Shown here one piece after another: positions 27,936 to 35,148 of a stretch of 64,000 nt of DNA. Under the pieces are notes generated by a model. That model ran no database searches. It saw nothing but the letters and a program-made list of their open reading frames with translations, and was not told the origin of the DNA. Both the position numbers and the translations under genes were made by a program. Source of the DNA: Planococcus glaciei (GTDB taxonomy: Bacteria > Bacillota > Bacilli > Bacillales_A > Planococcaceae); the NCBI RefSeq assembly GCF_900099655.1, contig NZ_FNDC01000010.1, positions 62,001 through 126,000 of the forward strand, written 5' to 3'. Each line of letters begins with the position of its first letter. The stretch's first letter is position 1.

Positions 27936-28514
27936 ATGACGAATCATTCCAATAATGAAACGCATGCAGCAACACCTATTCAAAACGATCGCCCTGAATT
28001 GCAAAACTATAATGAAGTGATGTTTTACGAACGCCAGCCGGCAGGATTCTGGGTACGGTTCTGGGCGTATTTGATCGACCTTCTGATCATTGCTTCGGTA
28101 ACTTCCATTTTAGTCAAACCGATTTTCCTGTTGATCGGCGTGGATACAGCAGAAACGGTATGGTATGCGCCATATGCCATCATTTCAGCTGTGCTGTTCT
28201 ATGCGTATTTTGTCCTGATGACGAAGTTCTTCGGGCAGACTGTCGGCAAAATGATTTTAGGGCTGCGGGTCGTTTCGTTGAAAGAAGACCATTTATCCTG
28301 GGGAACATTGTTGTTCCGTGAATGGATCGGCCGGTTCATTTCCGTGACGATCCTGCCGTTGTACTGGATTGTCGGCTTTACGAAGCTGAAACAAGGGGTA
28401 CACGATTTTATCGCGGATACGACAGTCATTCATGAACAGACTTACCGTAAACAAATCGTCTTCGAGAAAAAGCGTTCGGAAGGGTCTGAGTTGCAAGAGG
28501 CTGAAACCTTCTAG
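27936..28514 (+). CDS. yteJ: RDD family membrane protein (YteJ)
   Basis: 192 residues with three to four membrane helices. The RDD signature residues appear as GFWVRFWAYLIDLLIIASV. Directly behind sppA. In B. subtilis YteJ inhibits SppA; that link here is by synteny. A short Glu-rich tail ends the protein. Confidence 0.88.
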   Translation: MTNHSNNETHAATPIQNDRPELQNYNEVMFYERQPAGFWVRFWAYLIDLLIIASVTSILVKPIFLLIGVDTAETVWYAPYAIISAVLFYAYFVLMTKFFGQTVGKMILGLRVVSLKEDHLSWGTLLFREWIGRFISVTILPLYWIVGFTKLKQGVHDFIADTTVIHEQTYRKQIVFEKKRSEGSELQEAETF

Positions 28515-28548
28515 TAAGATAAAGGTATTGGAAAGGGAGGCGTTATGT

Positions 28549-29055
28549 TTGGTACAAGTTACATTCAAGCAAAATCCGGTAACATTGCCCGGAAAAGAAG
28601 TACAAGTAGGAGAACAGGCACCGAATTTCACGGTCCTTGCAAATGATTTGAGCCCTGTATCTTTAGAGGATACAACTGGGAAAATTCGTTTGATCAGCGT
28701 CGTGCCTTCACTGGATACAGGAGTATGTTCACTTCAGTCAAAACGCTTTGACCAGGAAGCGGCTTCTCTTGGCGACAATGTGGAAGTGCTGACGGTTTCA
28801 GCTGATCTGCCATTCGCACAGAAGCGCTGGGCGGAAGAAAACGGCACACAAGGCATTACACTTCTGTCGGACCACCGCGACTTATCGTTTGGAGAAGCTT
28901 ACGGTACAACCATGCAGGAACTGCGGCTGCTGGCACGCTCGATCTTTGTCATCGACGACAAAGACCAAGTGGCTTATGTGGAATACGTTCCAGAAGGCAC
29001 CGACCACCCGAATTACGACAAAGCGATTGAAGCCGTAAAGGCCTTAACAAACTAA
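28549..29055 (+). CDS. tpx: Thiol peroxidase Tpx (no resolving cysteine)
   Basis: 168 residues from TTG at 28549, chosen because AAAGGGAGG (28532-28540) ends eight bases before it and the protein then starts VQVTFKQNPV as other Tpx proteins do. The peroxidatic Cys60 is in PSLDTGVC. The resolving cysteine expected at position 95 (usual context RFCG or RWCG) is Ala here: FAQKRWAEENG. Cys60 is the only cysteine in the protein. It reduces peroxides in the cytoplasm, but recycling must use an outside thiol. Next to yteJ (34 bases) and followed by a terminator. Confidence 0.92.
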   Translation: MVQVTFKQNPVTLPGKEVQVGEQAPNFTVLANDLSPVSLEDTTGKIRLISVVPSLDTGVCSLQSKRFDQEAASLGDNVEVLTVSADLPFAQKRWAEENGTQGITLLSDHRDLSFGEAYGTTMQELRLLARSIFVIDDKDQVAYVEYVPEGTDHPNYDKAIEAVKALTN

Positions 29056-29060
29056 TACTA

Positions 29061-29090
29061 GAAACCCACTCTTTCCGAGTGGGTTTCCTT
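29061..29090 (+). terminator. Intrinsic terminator after tpx
   Basis: An 11-bp perfect stem (29061-29071 with 29077-29087) followed by CCTTATT. Confidence 0.8.
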
Positions 29091-29107
29091 ATTGAGGACG
29101 GATTAGA

Positions 29108-30031
29108 ATGAATTCAGAAATGGAAAAAGTATTTAATTTTATCGATGGGCATGCCTCCAAATTGCAAAAAGAGCAGGATCTGCCGTATTTGGAAAGCTTG
29201 CTGGAAACAACTGAGACTTGGTTGGACGGGCATATCGAGCCTGACGGCCAAGCCGGAAAAGAAGATGTCCGCAAAGCGATTCAGTTGGCAGTGTTAAAAG
29301 GCATGAAAGAACATGTCCAGCCCCACCATCAGATGACGCCGGATGCACTGGGCCTGCTGGTTGGCTATTTGGTGGAACTGTTTGTGAAAGAAAAGGAATT
29401 CACCTTGCTTGATCCAGCGCTTGGGACAGGGAATCTTCTGTTGACGGTTATGAATTACCTGGACGGCCGGATTACTGGAGCTGGAGTGGAAATTGATGAT
29501 CTGTTGATCCGTTTGGCGGCATCAACTTCGGATTTGACAGAGCAGCCGGTAACGTTCTACCGGCAGGATGCGTTGCAGCCGCTATTGATCGATCCGGTCG
29601 ATGCGGTCGTTGCTGATTTGCCGGTCGGATATTATCCGGATGAAGAAGTCGCCGGAACGTATGAGCTGAAAGCGGAAGAAGGCATGTCCTATGCGCATCA
29701 TCTGTTTATCGAACAAGCGCTGAAACATACCGTAGACGGCGGCTATTTGTTCTTTGTTATTCCAAAAGCGCTGTTTGAATCGCCGCAAGCCAGCCAATTG
29801 CATACCTTCCTGAAGAAGACGGCATATATTCAGTCCGTCATGGAATTGCCGGAAAGCCTCTTTAAAAATTCGGCTTTTGCCAAAGGCATCCTGGTGCTGC
29901 AAAAGAAAAAAGAAGGCGTCAAAGCGCCGAAAGAAGTGCTGCTTGCCCGCGTACCAAATATGTCAAATGCCCAGTCAATGGCCAAATTCTTCTCGCAGGT
30001 TAGCCAGTGGTTTAAAGAAAATAAGCAGTAA
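29108..30031 (+). CDS. ytxK: Class I SAM-dependent methyltransferase YtxK
   Basis: 307 residues. An N-terminal helical region of about 95 residues is followed by a methyltransferase fold of the N6-adenine type: motif I DPALGTGNLL and, in place of the NPPY motif, ADLPVGYYPDEE. The altered NPPY (DLPVGYY) is seen in the YtxK family and leaves its target uncertain. Downstream of tpx as in Bacillus, though ackA, usually next, does not follow here. Confidence 0.88.
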   Translation: MNSEMEKVFNFIDGHASKLQKEQDLPYLESLLETTETWLDGHIEPDGQAGKEDVRKAIQLAVLKGMKEHVQPHHQMTPDALGLLVGYLVELFVKEKEFTLLDPALGTGNLLLTVMNYLDGRITGAGVEIDDLLIRLAASTSDLTEQPVTFYRQDALQPLLIDPVDAVVADLPVGYYPDEEVAGTYELKAEEGMSYAHHLFIEQALKHTVDGGYLFFVIPKALFESPQASQLHTFLKKTAYIQSVMELPESLFKNSAFAKGILVLQKKKEGVKAPKEVLLARVPNMSNAQSMAKFFSQVSQWFKENKQ

Positions 30032-30107
30032 TTGGGACATTTTGTGTTATAATGGAAGTCATTAAAGCATCCGCAATTAATAGTCCAAACAGAAAAGAGG
30101 GATGGTC

Positions 30108-30293
30108 ATGACTGAATCAAATGAAGCTCCGAAAAAAGTAAGCTTGCAGGAAGCGGTAAAACGCCAATTGGAAGCGAAGAAAAACCAGGCTGCGAACAAC
30201 AAAGGCGGCAGCGGCATGTCAGCAGAAACAAAAAAGCTGAAAAGCCAGCAAACAAAAAAAGTAAGCAACACGCGCCGGAAAATGGGCGTCTAA
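30108..30293 (+). CDS. Small basic hypothetical protein
   Basis: 61 residues, highly charged (Lys/Gln/Ala-rich), with no membrane segment. The ATG at 30108 was preferred over 30102 because AAAGAGGG then sits seven bases upstream. Ends RRKMGV directly before a terminator. Probably disordered or helical; not recognised. Confidence 0.7.
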   Translation: MTESNEAPKKVSLQEAVKRQLEAKKNQAANNKGGSGMSAETKKLKSQQTKKVSNTRRKMGV

Positions 30294-30299
30294 TTTCGG

Positions 30300-30328
30300 A
30301 CCCGACATCTACATGTCGGGTTTTTTAT
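30300..30328 (+). terminator. Intrinsic terminator
   Basis: ACCCGACAT pairs with ATGTCGGGT across CTAC, with six Ts. Confidence 0.93.
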
Positions 30329-30339
30329 TTTGGGAAGAT

Positions 30340-30507
30340 GCTTATGAGCGGTGATGCAAGTTCTATGATCACTTAACGAGGCTCTATGAGCGGTTATGAA
30401 GATTCTATGATCACTTAACAAGGTTCTATGAGCAGTTGTGAGGATTCTATGATCACTTAACGAGGTTCTATGAGCAGTTATGAGGATTCTATGATCACTT
30501 AATCAAA
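30340..30507 (+). repeat. Tandem repeat: four 42-bp units (eight 21-bp half units), each with an 11-codon reading frame
   Basis: Alternating 21-bp halves like TTCTATGATCACTTAACGAG and CTCTATGAGCGGTTATGAAG fill most of a 308-base gap. In one frame each 42-bp unit reads ATG to TAA: MSGDASSMIT (30344-30376), MSGYEDSMIT (30386-30418), MSSCEDSMIT (30428-30460), MSSYEDSMIT (30470-30502). GAGG or AAGG precedes the later ATGs by four bases, like a weak ribosome site. Not a CRISPR: there are no unique spacers. Function unknown. Confidence 0.85.
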
Positions 30508-30601
30508 AATAAGGCTATATTCCGAACTAAGGCATAATGTGCAGGGAATAAACGGGCTGTTGAAGAACAAGTTCTCTACCACTTTAAAAAGGAGCCTGTC
30601 T

Positions 30602-31462
30602 ATGGAAAACTGGAAACAAACCATAATCGCAACCCAGCGCGGAAACTTTGAAGTATTTCAAAAAGGGGAAGGGCCGCCGCTTTGTGTCACGCATCATTAT
30701 TCCGTATTCAACGAGACAGGAGATTATTACGCGGAAGCTTTTACAAAAAACCATGCCGTCTACTTGGTCAATTTGCGGGAAGCCGGACAGTCGGAGAAAT
30801 TTGGTGAGCCTTATCAATTAAGCATGCTGGAGACAATTTTTGATTTGGAAGCAATCCGGGAAGAACTGCGATTTGTAAAATGGGGTTTTGCAGGACATTC
30901 AACCGGAGGCATGCTCGGTATTCTTTACGGCATGTATTTTTCGGAAAGCTTGAGCTATTTGATTTTAACCGGAGCGGCAGCAAGAGAATATGCGACGTTT
31001 TCGAAAGAGTGCATCTATAATCCGGAACATCCGAAGTTTGAACGGATGCAGAACTTGATTGAGCAGTTAAAGCAGGAAGGTATTCCAGTTGGAAAGCGCA
31101 AGCAATTGGGGGAAGAGCGGACCAAATTATCGCTGTTCCGGCCTGAAAAATACAACGAATACTTTCACGGGAATATCACAAAATCCATGTCTGCCGCACG
31201 GATGGATTTTTTTAACCGGGAATTGCCGATTTATGACGTGACCCGCAAACTCCATCTAATTAAAGCACCAGTATTGATTCTCTGCGGAAGACACGATGTC
31301 CAGTGCCCGCTTATATACTCCATCGAAATGAAAGAGCACATTCCAGGTGCCCACTTAGTGGTTTTTGAAGAAAGCAACCATTATCCGTTCCTGGAAGAAG
31401 CTGAGCTTTTTGATAAGGAACTGATGAAATTTTTAAGCATGATGCGTTCGACAGCTATATAA
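30602..31462 (+). CDS. Alpha/beta hydrolase
   Basis: 286 residues. Nucleophile elbow GHSTGG (Ser about 101), acid and base near the C-terminus in ILCGRHDVQCP and ESNHYPFLEE. It resembles the proline iminopeptidase-like branch of alpha/beta hydrolases; substrate unknown. ATG at 30602 chosen because AAAAAGGAG is eight bases upstream; the frame is open further up. It follows the tandem repeat and is 47 bases ahead of the phosphatase gene. Confidence 0.85.
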   Translation: MENWKQTIIATQRGNFEVFQKGEGPPLCVTHHYSVFNETGDYYAEAFTKNHAVYLVNLREAGQSEKFGEPYQLSMLETIFDLEAIREELRFVKWGFAGHSTGGMLGILYGMYFSESLSYLILTGAAAREYATFSKECIYNPEHPKFERMQNLIEQLKQEGIPVGKRKQLGEERTKLSLFRPEKYNEYFHGNITKSMSAARMDFFNRELPIYDVTRKLHLIKAPVLILCGRHDVQCPLIYSIEMKEHIPGAHLVVFEESNHYPFLEEAELFDKELMKFLSMMRSTAI

Positions 31463-31509
31463 AAAATGCAGTATGATGGAAATCAATAGATTAAAAGGGG
31501 AAATGGAAC

Positions 31510-32124
31510 ATGACCACAATCGGATTTGTAAGACACGGCATCACGGATTGGAACATCCAGCGCATCGCACAAGGCAGTTCGGATATTCCATTGAACGAAA
31601 CTGGGAGAGAACAAGCGCGTGCCATCGCCGGACGCCTGGCACAAGAAGAACCATGGGATGTCATCATCAGCAGTGATTTGATCCGTGCAAGGGAAACAGC
31701 TGAGACGATCGCAGTGGAACTGGGAATGCCGATTGATGAAATCGATCCGCGCATCCGTGAACTGTCCGGCGGTTTGATTGAAGGTACAACGGAAGCGGAT
31801 CGTATCGAGAGATGGGGACCAGATTGGCGCGAGCAGGATCTGCAAAGAGAGCCTTTGTCAGCTGGCATCAAAAGAAGCGCTGAAGCGATACAAGAAGCGA
31901 TGGAAAAGTATCCGGGCAAGCGCATTTTAATGGTCAGCCACGGCGGACTGATTGGATTGGCGCTAAAGAACTTGCTGCCGGACCGGTTTGAGAAAATTGT
32001 ATTAAACAATACCTCTATCACCATTTTAGAAAACGTAGAAAGCAAATGGGAGTGCACCCTGTACAATTGCACAAAGCATTTGCCTGAAGTTGTGGAAGAG
32101 CAAATTGTAGGAAAAACGAAATGA
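31510..32124 (+). CDS. Histidine phosphatase family protein
   Basis: 204 residues. Phosphohistidine motif VRHGITDWN (RHG at 8-10), second His in MVSHGG. Phosphoglycerate mutase-like phosphatase; possible substrates range from sugar phosphates to cofactor precursors. The start ATG follows AAAAGGGGAAATGGAAC. An intrinsic terminator follows. Confidence 0.88.
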   Translation: MTTIGFVRHGITDWNIQRIAQGSSDIPLNETGREQARAIAGRLAQEEPWDVIISSDLIRARETAETIAVELGMPIDEIDPRIRELSGGLIEGTTEADRIERWGPDWREQDLQREPLSAGIKRSAEAIQEAMEKYPGKRILMVSHGGLIGLALKNLLPDRFEKIVLNNTSITILENVESKWECTLYNCTKHLPEVVEEQIVGKTK

Positions 32125-32130
32125 ATACAG

Positions 32131-32167
32131 AAAAAGAGACGCCTTCCGTTAAGGCGTCTCTTTTTTA
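32131..32167 (+). terminator. Intrinsic terminator
   Basis: A 15-bp perfect stem (32131-32145 with 32151-32165), five-base loop, T run. Confidence 0.93.
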
Positions 32168-32276
32168 TAGAAATCTTTTGTCGAAATGTTTGTTCAATTA
32201 ACACCCTTTTACTTTATAATGAAAATACGATTAACCGAACTGCCACTGAATCGATGTTCAGGGAGAGGGAAGCGGG

Positions 32277-33155
32277 ATGGAAAACAGCTATGAAACAATG
32301 GAACAACTCGAAGTTCTCCAGAAAAGCTTGAAAGCCGATTGTGGGAATTGTGCGGCGCTTTGCTGTGTCGGCTTGTCTTTTATGGCGTCAGCAGATTTTG
32401 CTTTTGATAAAGCGGCAGGTATGCCGTGTCCGAACCTGCAATCCGATTTCCGCTGCGGCATCCACGAAGACCTCCGGCGAAGCGGTTTTAAAGGGTGTAC
32501 GGTCTTTGACTGCTACGGTTCTGGGCAAAAAGTGGTGCAAGTGACATTTCAAGGAAAAGACTGGCGGAACGATGCCGATACGGCTAAAGAGATGTTTGCT
32601 GTGTTCCCAATAATGACGCAGCTGCACGAGATGATGTGGTATTTGGCTGATGCGATGAAACAGGAAGCTGCGCCGCTTCTGCAAAAAGAGCTGGCTGACT
32701 TATTAAGAAAAACAGAACAATTGACCATATTGGAGCCGGAAAAACTGGAAATATTGGATGTAACTGCTCACCGTGCACAAGTGAATGAATTGTTGGTGAA
32801 AGTGAGTGAAGCAGTCAGAAGCGATGCAATAAAACGGCATAAAGGGCGAAAAAGCAAAGCACTGAACCGCCGAAACGCCGACTTGATGGGGGCGGATTTA
32901 AAAGGGGCTGACTTGAAAGGCGTTGATTTTAGAGGCGCTTATTTCATTGCTGCGAATCTGCGCCAAACCGATATGCGGACAACAGACGTGATTGGTGCAG
33001 ATTTCCGTGATGCGGACATCAGCGGCGCCGATTTATCGACGAGCCTTTATTTGACGCAAGTCCAGGTCAATGCTGCAATTGGCGACTGCCTTACAAAGTT
33101 GCCGAGTGGCATTGCCCGTCCGGCTTATTGGGCGAAGAAGCCAAGAATTTTCTAA
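32277..33155 (+). CDS. YkgJ-like cysteine cluster fused to pentapeptide repeats
   Basis: 292 residues. Residues 22-79 hold eight Cys and a His in the order CxxCxxxCC, CPNL, CGIHEDLR, CTVFDC, which resembles the YkgJ metal (Zn or Fe-S) cluster family. A helical linker of about 110 residues follows, then some 11 pentapeptide repeats (ADLMG ADLKG ADLKG VDFRG type, about 200-262) that form a right-handed beta helix. A short Pro-rich end closes it. Role unknown. Monocistronic start after GGGAGAGGG, but the next gene begins only 26 bases on, so they may be co-transcribed. Confidence 0.82.
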   Translation: MENSYETMEQLEVLQKSLKADCGNCAALCCVGLSFMASADFAFDKAAGMPCPNLQSDFRCGIHEDLRRSGFKGCTVFDCYGSGQKVVQVTFQGKDWRNDADTAKEMFAVFPIMTQLHEMMWYLADAMKQEAAPLLQKELADLLRKTEQLTILEPEKLEILDVTAHRAQVNELLVKVSEAVRSDAIKRHKGRKSKALNRRNADLMGADLKGADLKGVDFRGAYFIAANLRQTDMRTTDVIGADFRDADISGADLSTSLYLTQVQVNAAIGDCLTKLPSGIARPAYWAKKPRIF

Positions 33156-33181
33156 TCTAATTAGTGAAAGCAGGAGAGTTT

Positions 33182-33973
33182 ATGTTGCCACAGGAAAATG
33201 CAGTCCAGAAGATTTGCAGCAGTTTAAAAAAAGATCCCTTGGTCCTGGCGATTTACTTAAAAGGATCGATGGGCAGAAACGAGCATGATGAGCATTCAGA
33301 TGTTGATTTGTACTGCCTTGTCGATGAAGAAAACGAAAAAAGCTTTTTGGAAAACCGCGTGCACCATTTGCAGGCATACCGGCCGATACTCTTTCAAGAT
33401 GATATTTTCATTATCGCGCCTCAAATCATTGCGGTGTTTGATGATCTTTTGCATATCGATTTGTTTACCGTAACGCCGGAGAAATTTACGGAGAAAGATT
33501 ATTTTAAGGTATTGTACGATCCGGAAGGTTTGATGGATAAATTTAAGGATACCCAAAGCCTGGAACTGACGGAAACTGAATACCGCGACGACGTCATGGA
33601 TGTAGCCTGGTTCTTGTTTCAATATAAAAAAGCCGCAGCCCGAGGAAACGATATTTGGTCGGTGAAAATGCTGTCGTATATTATGGACCATTTGGCAAGG
33701 GTGCTGCTTTATAAATACGCCCCGCACCGGGCACGTTTAGGATTAAAGACGTTAAGTGTTTCATTGCCAGAGACGGTGTTAGGAAAAGTGGAAGACATTT
33801 TTAAATGCATGACAGCAACTTCCCATTCAGAGGCAGCTGCACAAATCGGCAGCTTGGTGGAAGAAGAAATGGAATGGATGCTTGAAAGGGTTGACCAGTC
33901 CGAGCAGATCGAACCATTGCTCGGGAAAATGGTGGAGCTTCATGCGAGAGTAGAAGCCAATAAAGGCTCCTGA
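33182..33973 (+). CDS. Nucleotidyltransferase domain protein
   Basis: 263 residues. Pol-beta-type motif LKGSMGRNEHDEHSDVDLYC (about 25-44), with the metal-binding DVD. The C-terminal part is helical and resembles minor aminoglycoside adenylyltransferase-like or kanamycin-type proteins without clear identity. ATG at 33182 chosen after AGGAGAG. Followed by a GNAT gene; such pairs are common in accessory regions. Do not read this as antibiotic resistance. Confidence 0.78.
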   Translation: MLPQENAVQKICSSLKKDPLVLAIYLKGSMGRNEHDEHSDVDLYCLVDEENEKSFLENRVHHLQAYRPILFQDDIFIIAPQIIAVFDDLLHIDLFTVTPEKFTEKDYFKVLYDPEGLMDKFKDTQSLELTETEYRDDVMDVAWFLFQYKKAAARGNDIWSVKMLSYIMDHLARVLLYKYAPHRARLGLKTLSVSLPETVLGKVEDIFKCMTATSHSEAAAQIGSLVEEEMEWMLERVDQSEQIEPLLGKMVELHARVEANKGS

Positions 33974-34031
33974 CAGCAGAAAATGTTTGAGTTTACAATA
34001 TAGTTATTATGAGGAACCGGGAAGTGGCATC

Positions 34032-34541
34032 ATGCAGATTAAATTGGAAAAATTGCAAGTGGCTGATTCTGAAGCATTACGTCAATTCGAAATGAAAAAC
34101 CGAAGCTTCTTTGAGAAAACAGTTCCTGGCCGAGGGGACGCTTACTATAAGCAGGAAGTGTTTGAACAACTTCATCTGAATTTACTAACTGAACAAGGTA
34201 CTGGGGATGCAGTTTTTTATTTAATGAAGAACGAAGAGGGTTCTATTGTTGGGCGCCTCAATTTAATTGATATGGATAAGACCAATGAAACGGGCCATAT
34301 TGGATACCGGGTGGGGCAGAATTACATAGGCCAAGGGATTGCCAGCCAGGCTGTACAGCTATTGCTTGAAGCTGCGCCGGATTTAAACATTCGGCAGATC
34401 CAAGCCAAGACTACCGAAACGAACCTAGCGTCCCAGAAAGTATTGGAAAAAAGCGGTTTTAGCCAAGTGGAAGAAATGGATGAGGAAATCGATTTCAACG
34501 GTGAGCAAGTGAAGTTTGTGCACTATATTTGGGAAGGATGA
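34032..34541 (+). CDS. GNAT acetyltransferase (RimJ/RimL type)
   Basis: 169 residues. GNAT motif A appears as IGYRVGQNYIGQGIASQAVQ, then NLASQKVLEKSGF. Looks like the RimJ/RimL N-terminal acetyltransferase branch. ATG at 34032 gives the usual domain start; upstream in-frame TTG at 33987 gives a non-homologous extension. Confidence 0.85.
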   Translation: MQIKLEKLQVADSEALRQFEMKNRSFFEKTVPGRGDAYYKQEVFEQLHLNLLTEQGTGDAVFYLMKNEEGSIVGRLNLIDMDKTNETGHIGYRVGQNYIGQGIASQAVQLLLEAAPDLNIRQIQAKTTETNLASQKVLEKSGFSQVEEMDEEIDFNGEQVKFVHYIWEG

Positions 34542-34553
34542 AATCTACATACA

Positions 34554-34592
34554 AAAAATCAGTTCAGCTTAAAAGCCGAACTGATTTTTCAT
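34554..34592. terminator. Bidirectional terminator
   Basis: AAAAATCAGTTC pairs with GAACTGATTTTT and inner AGCTT/AAGCC pairing, between convergent genes. Confidence 0.85.
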
Positions 34593-34612
34593 TTTGCAGC
34601 AATTTAAGTTGA

Positions 34613-35077
34613 TCAAATGACTTCAAACAGTTCCATATGGATATCTACAAAATACGATTCCAAAAGCTGCTCCAGCTTGCCGTCCAAAGCATAGTATTCT
34701 TCGTCGGCTTTTTCAACCACTTCATAAAACGCTTCTTCTTCAATTTCTTCATTTTCAAGAGCAGTAAACAGATGCCACAGCTGTTCACCGTATGTCTTCT
34801 CGATTTGGGCGTATTCCGATGCACCGATTTTTTCCAAGGCAGCGGTTAACTCGCTCGAGTAATGGGCAATTCCAACTTCCCGAATGTAATCCTGGGCCCA
34901 GTTGAGCAAGATTTCATGGCCGCCGCTTTCGATTTCGGAATAGTACTGGAAAACCAAATTGCATTCGTTCAGCAAAGCCTCTTCAGCAGGGAAGTCGCGG
35001 CTGGTAATTTCCAATATGACGGCGTTCCAAATATCCGACCGATCTTTTAATTCACTTTTCTTTATTTGCTTTTTCAA
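34613..35077 (-). CDS. Hypothetical protein, DMP19/DUF4375-like
   Basis: 154 residues, mostly helical and strongly acidic at the C-terminal half (ENEEIEEEAFYEVVEKADEEYY). It resembles the DUF4375 (DMP19) family; function unknown. Start after AGGAGCAATCCCTTG-like sequence. Stands between a terminator and the SgrR-like gene on the same strand, with a 71-base gap. Confidence 0.65.
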   Translation of the reverse strand: MKKQIKKSELKDRSDIWNAVILEITSRDFPAEEALLNECNLVFQYYSEIESGGHEILLNWAQDYIREVGIAHYSSELTAALEKIGASEYAQIEKTYGEQLWHLFTALENEEIEEEAFYEVVEKADEEYYALDGKLEQLLESYFVDIHMELFEVI

Positions 35078-35148
35078 GGGATTGCTCCTTTCAATCTATA
35101 ATTTCAGTGCAATCTTTTGCTTTCCACGCTTTAGTGCGGAAACCCTCT

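Noticed and set aside
30340-30507. Possible CRISPR array (regular short repeats)
   Set aside because: The two alternating 21-bp halves are themselves related and repeated; there are no unique spacers and no cas genes.
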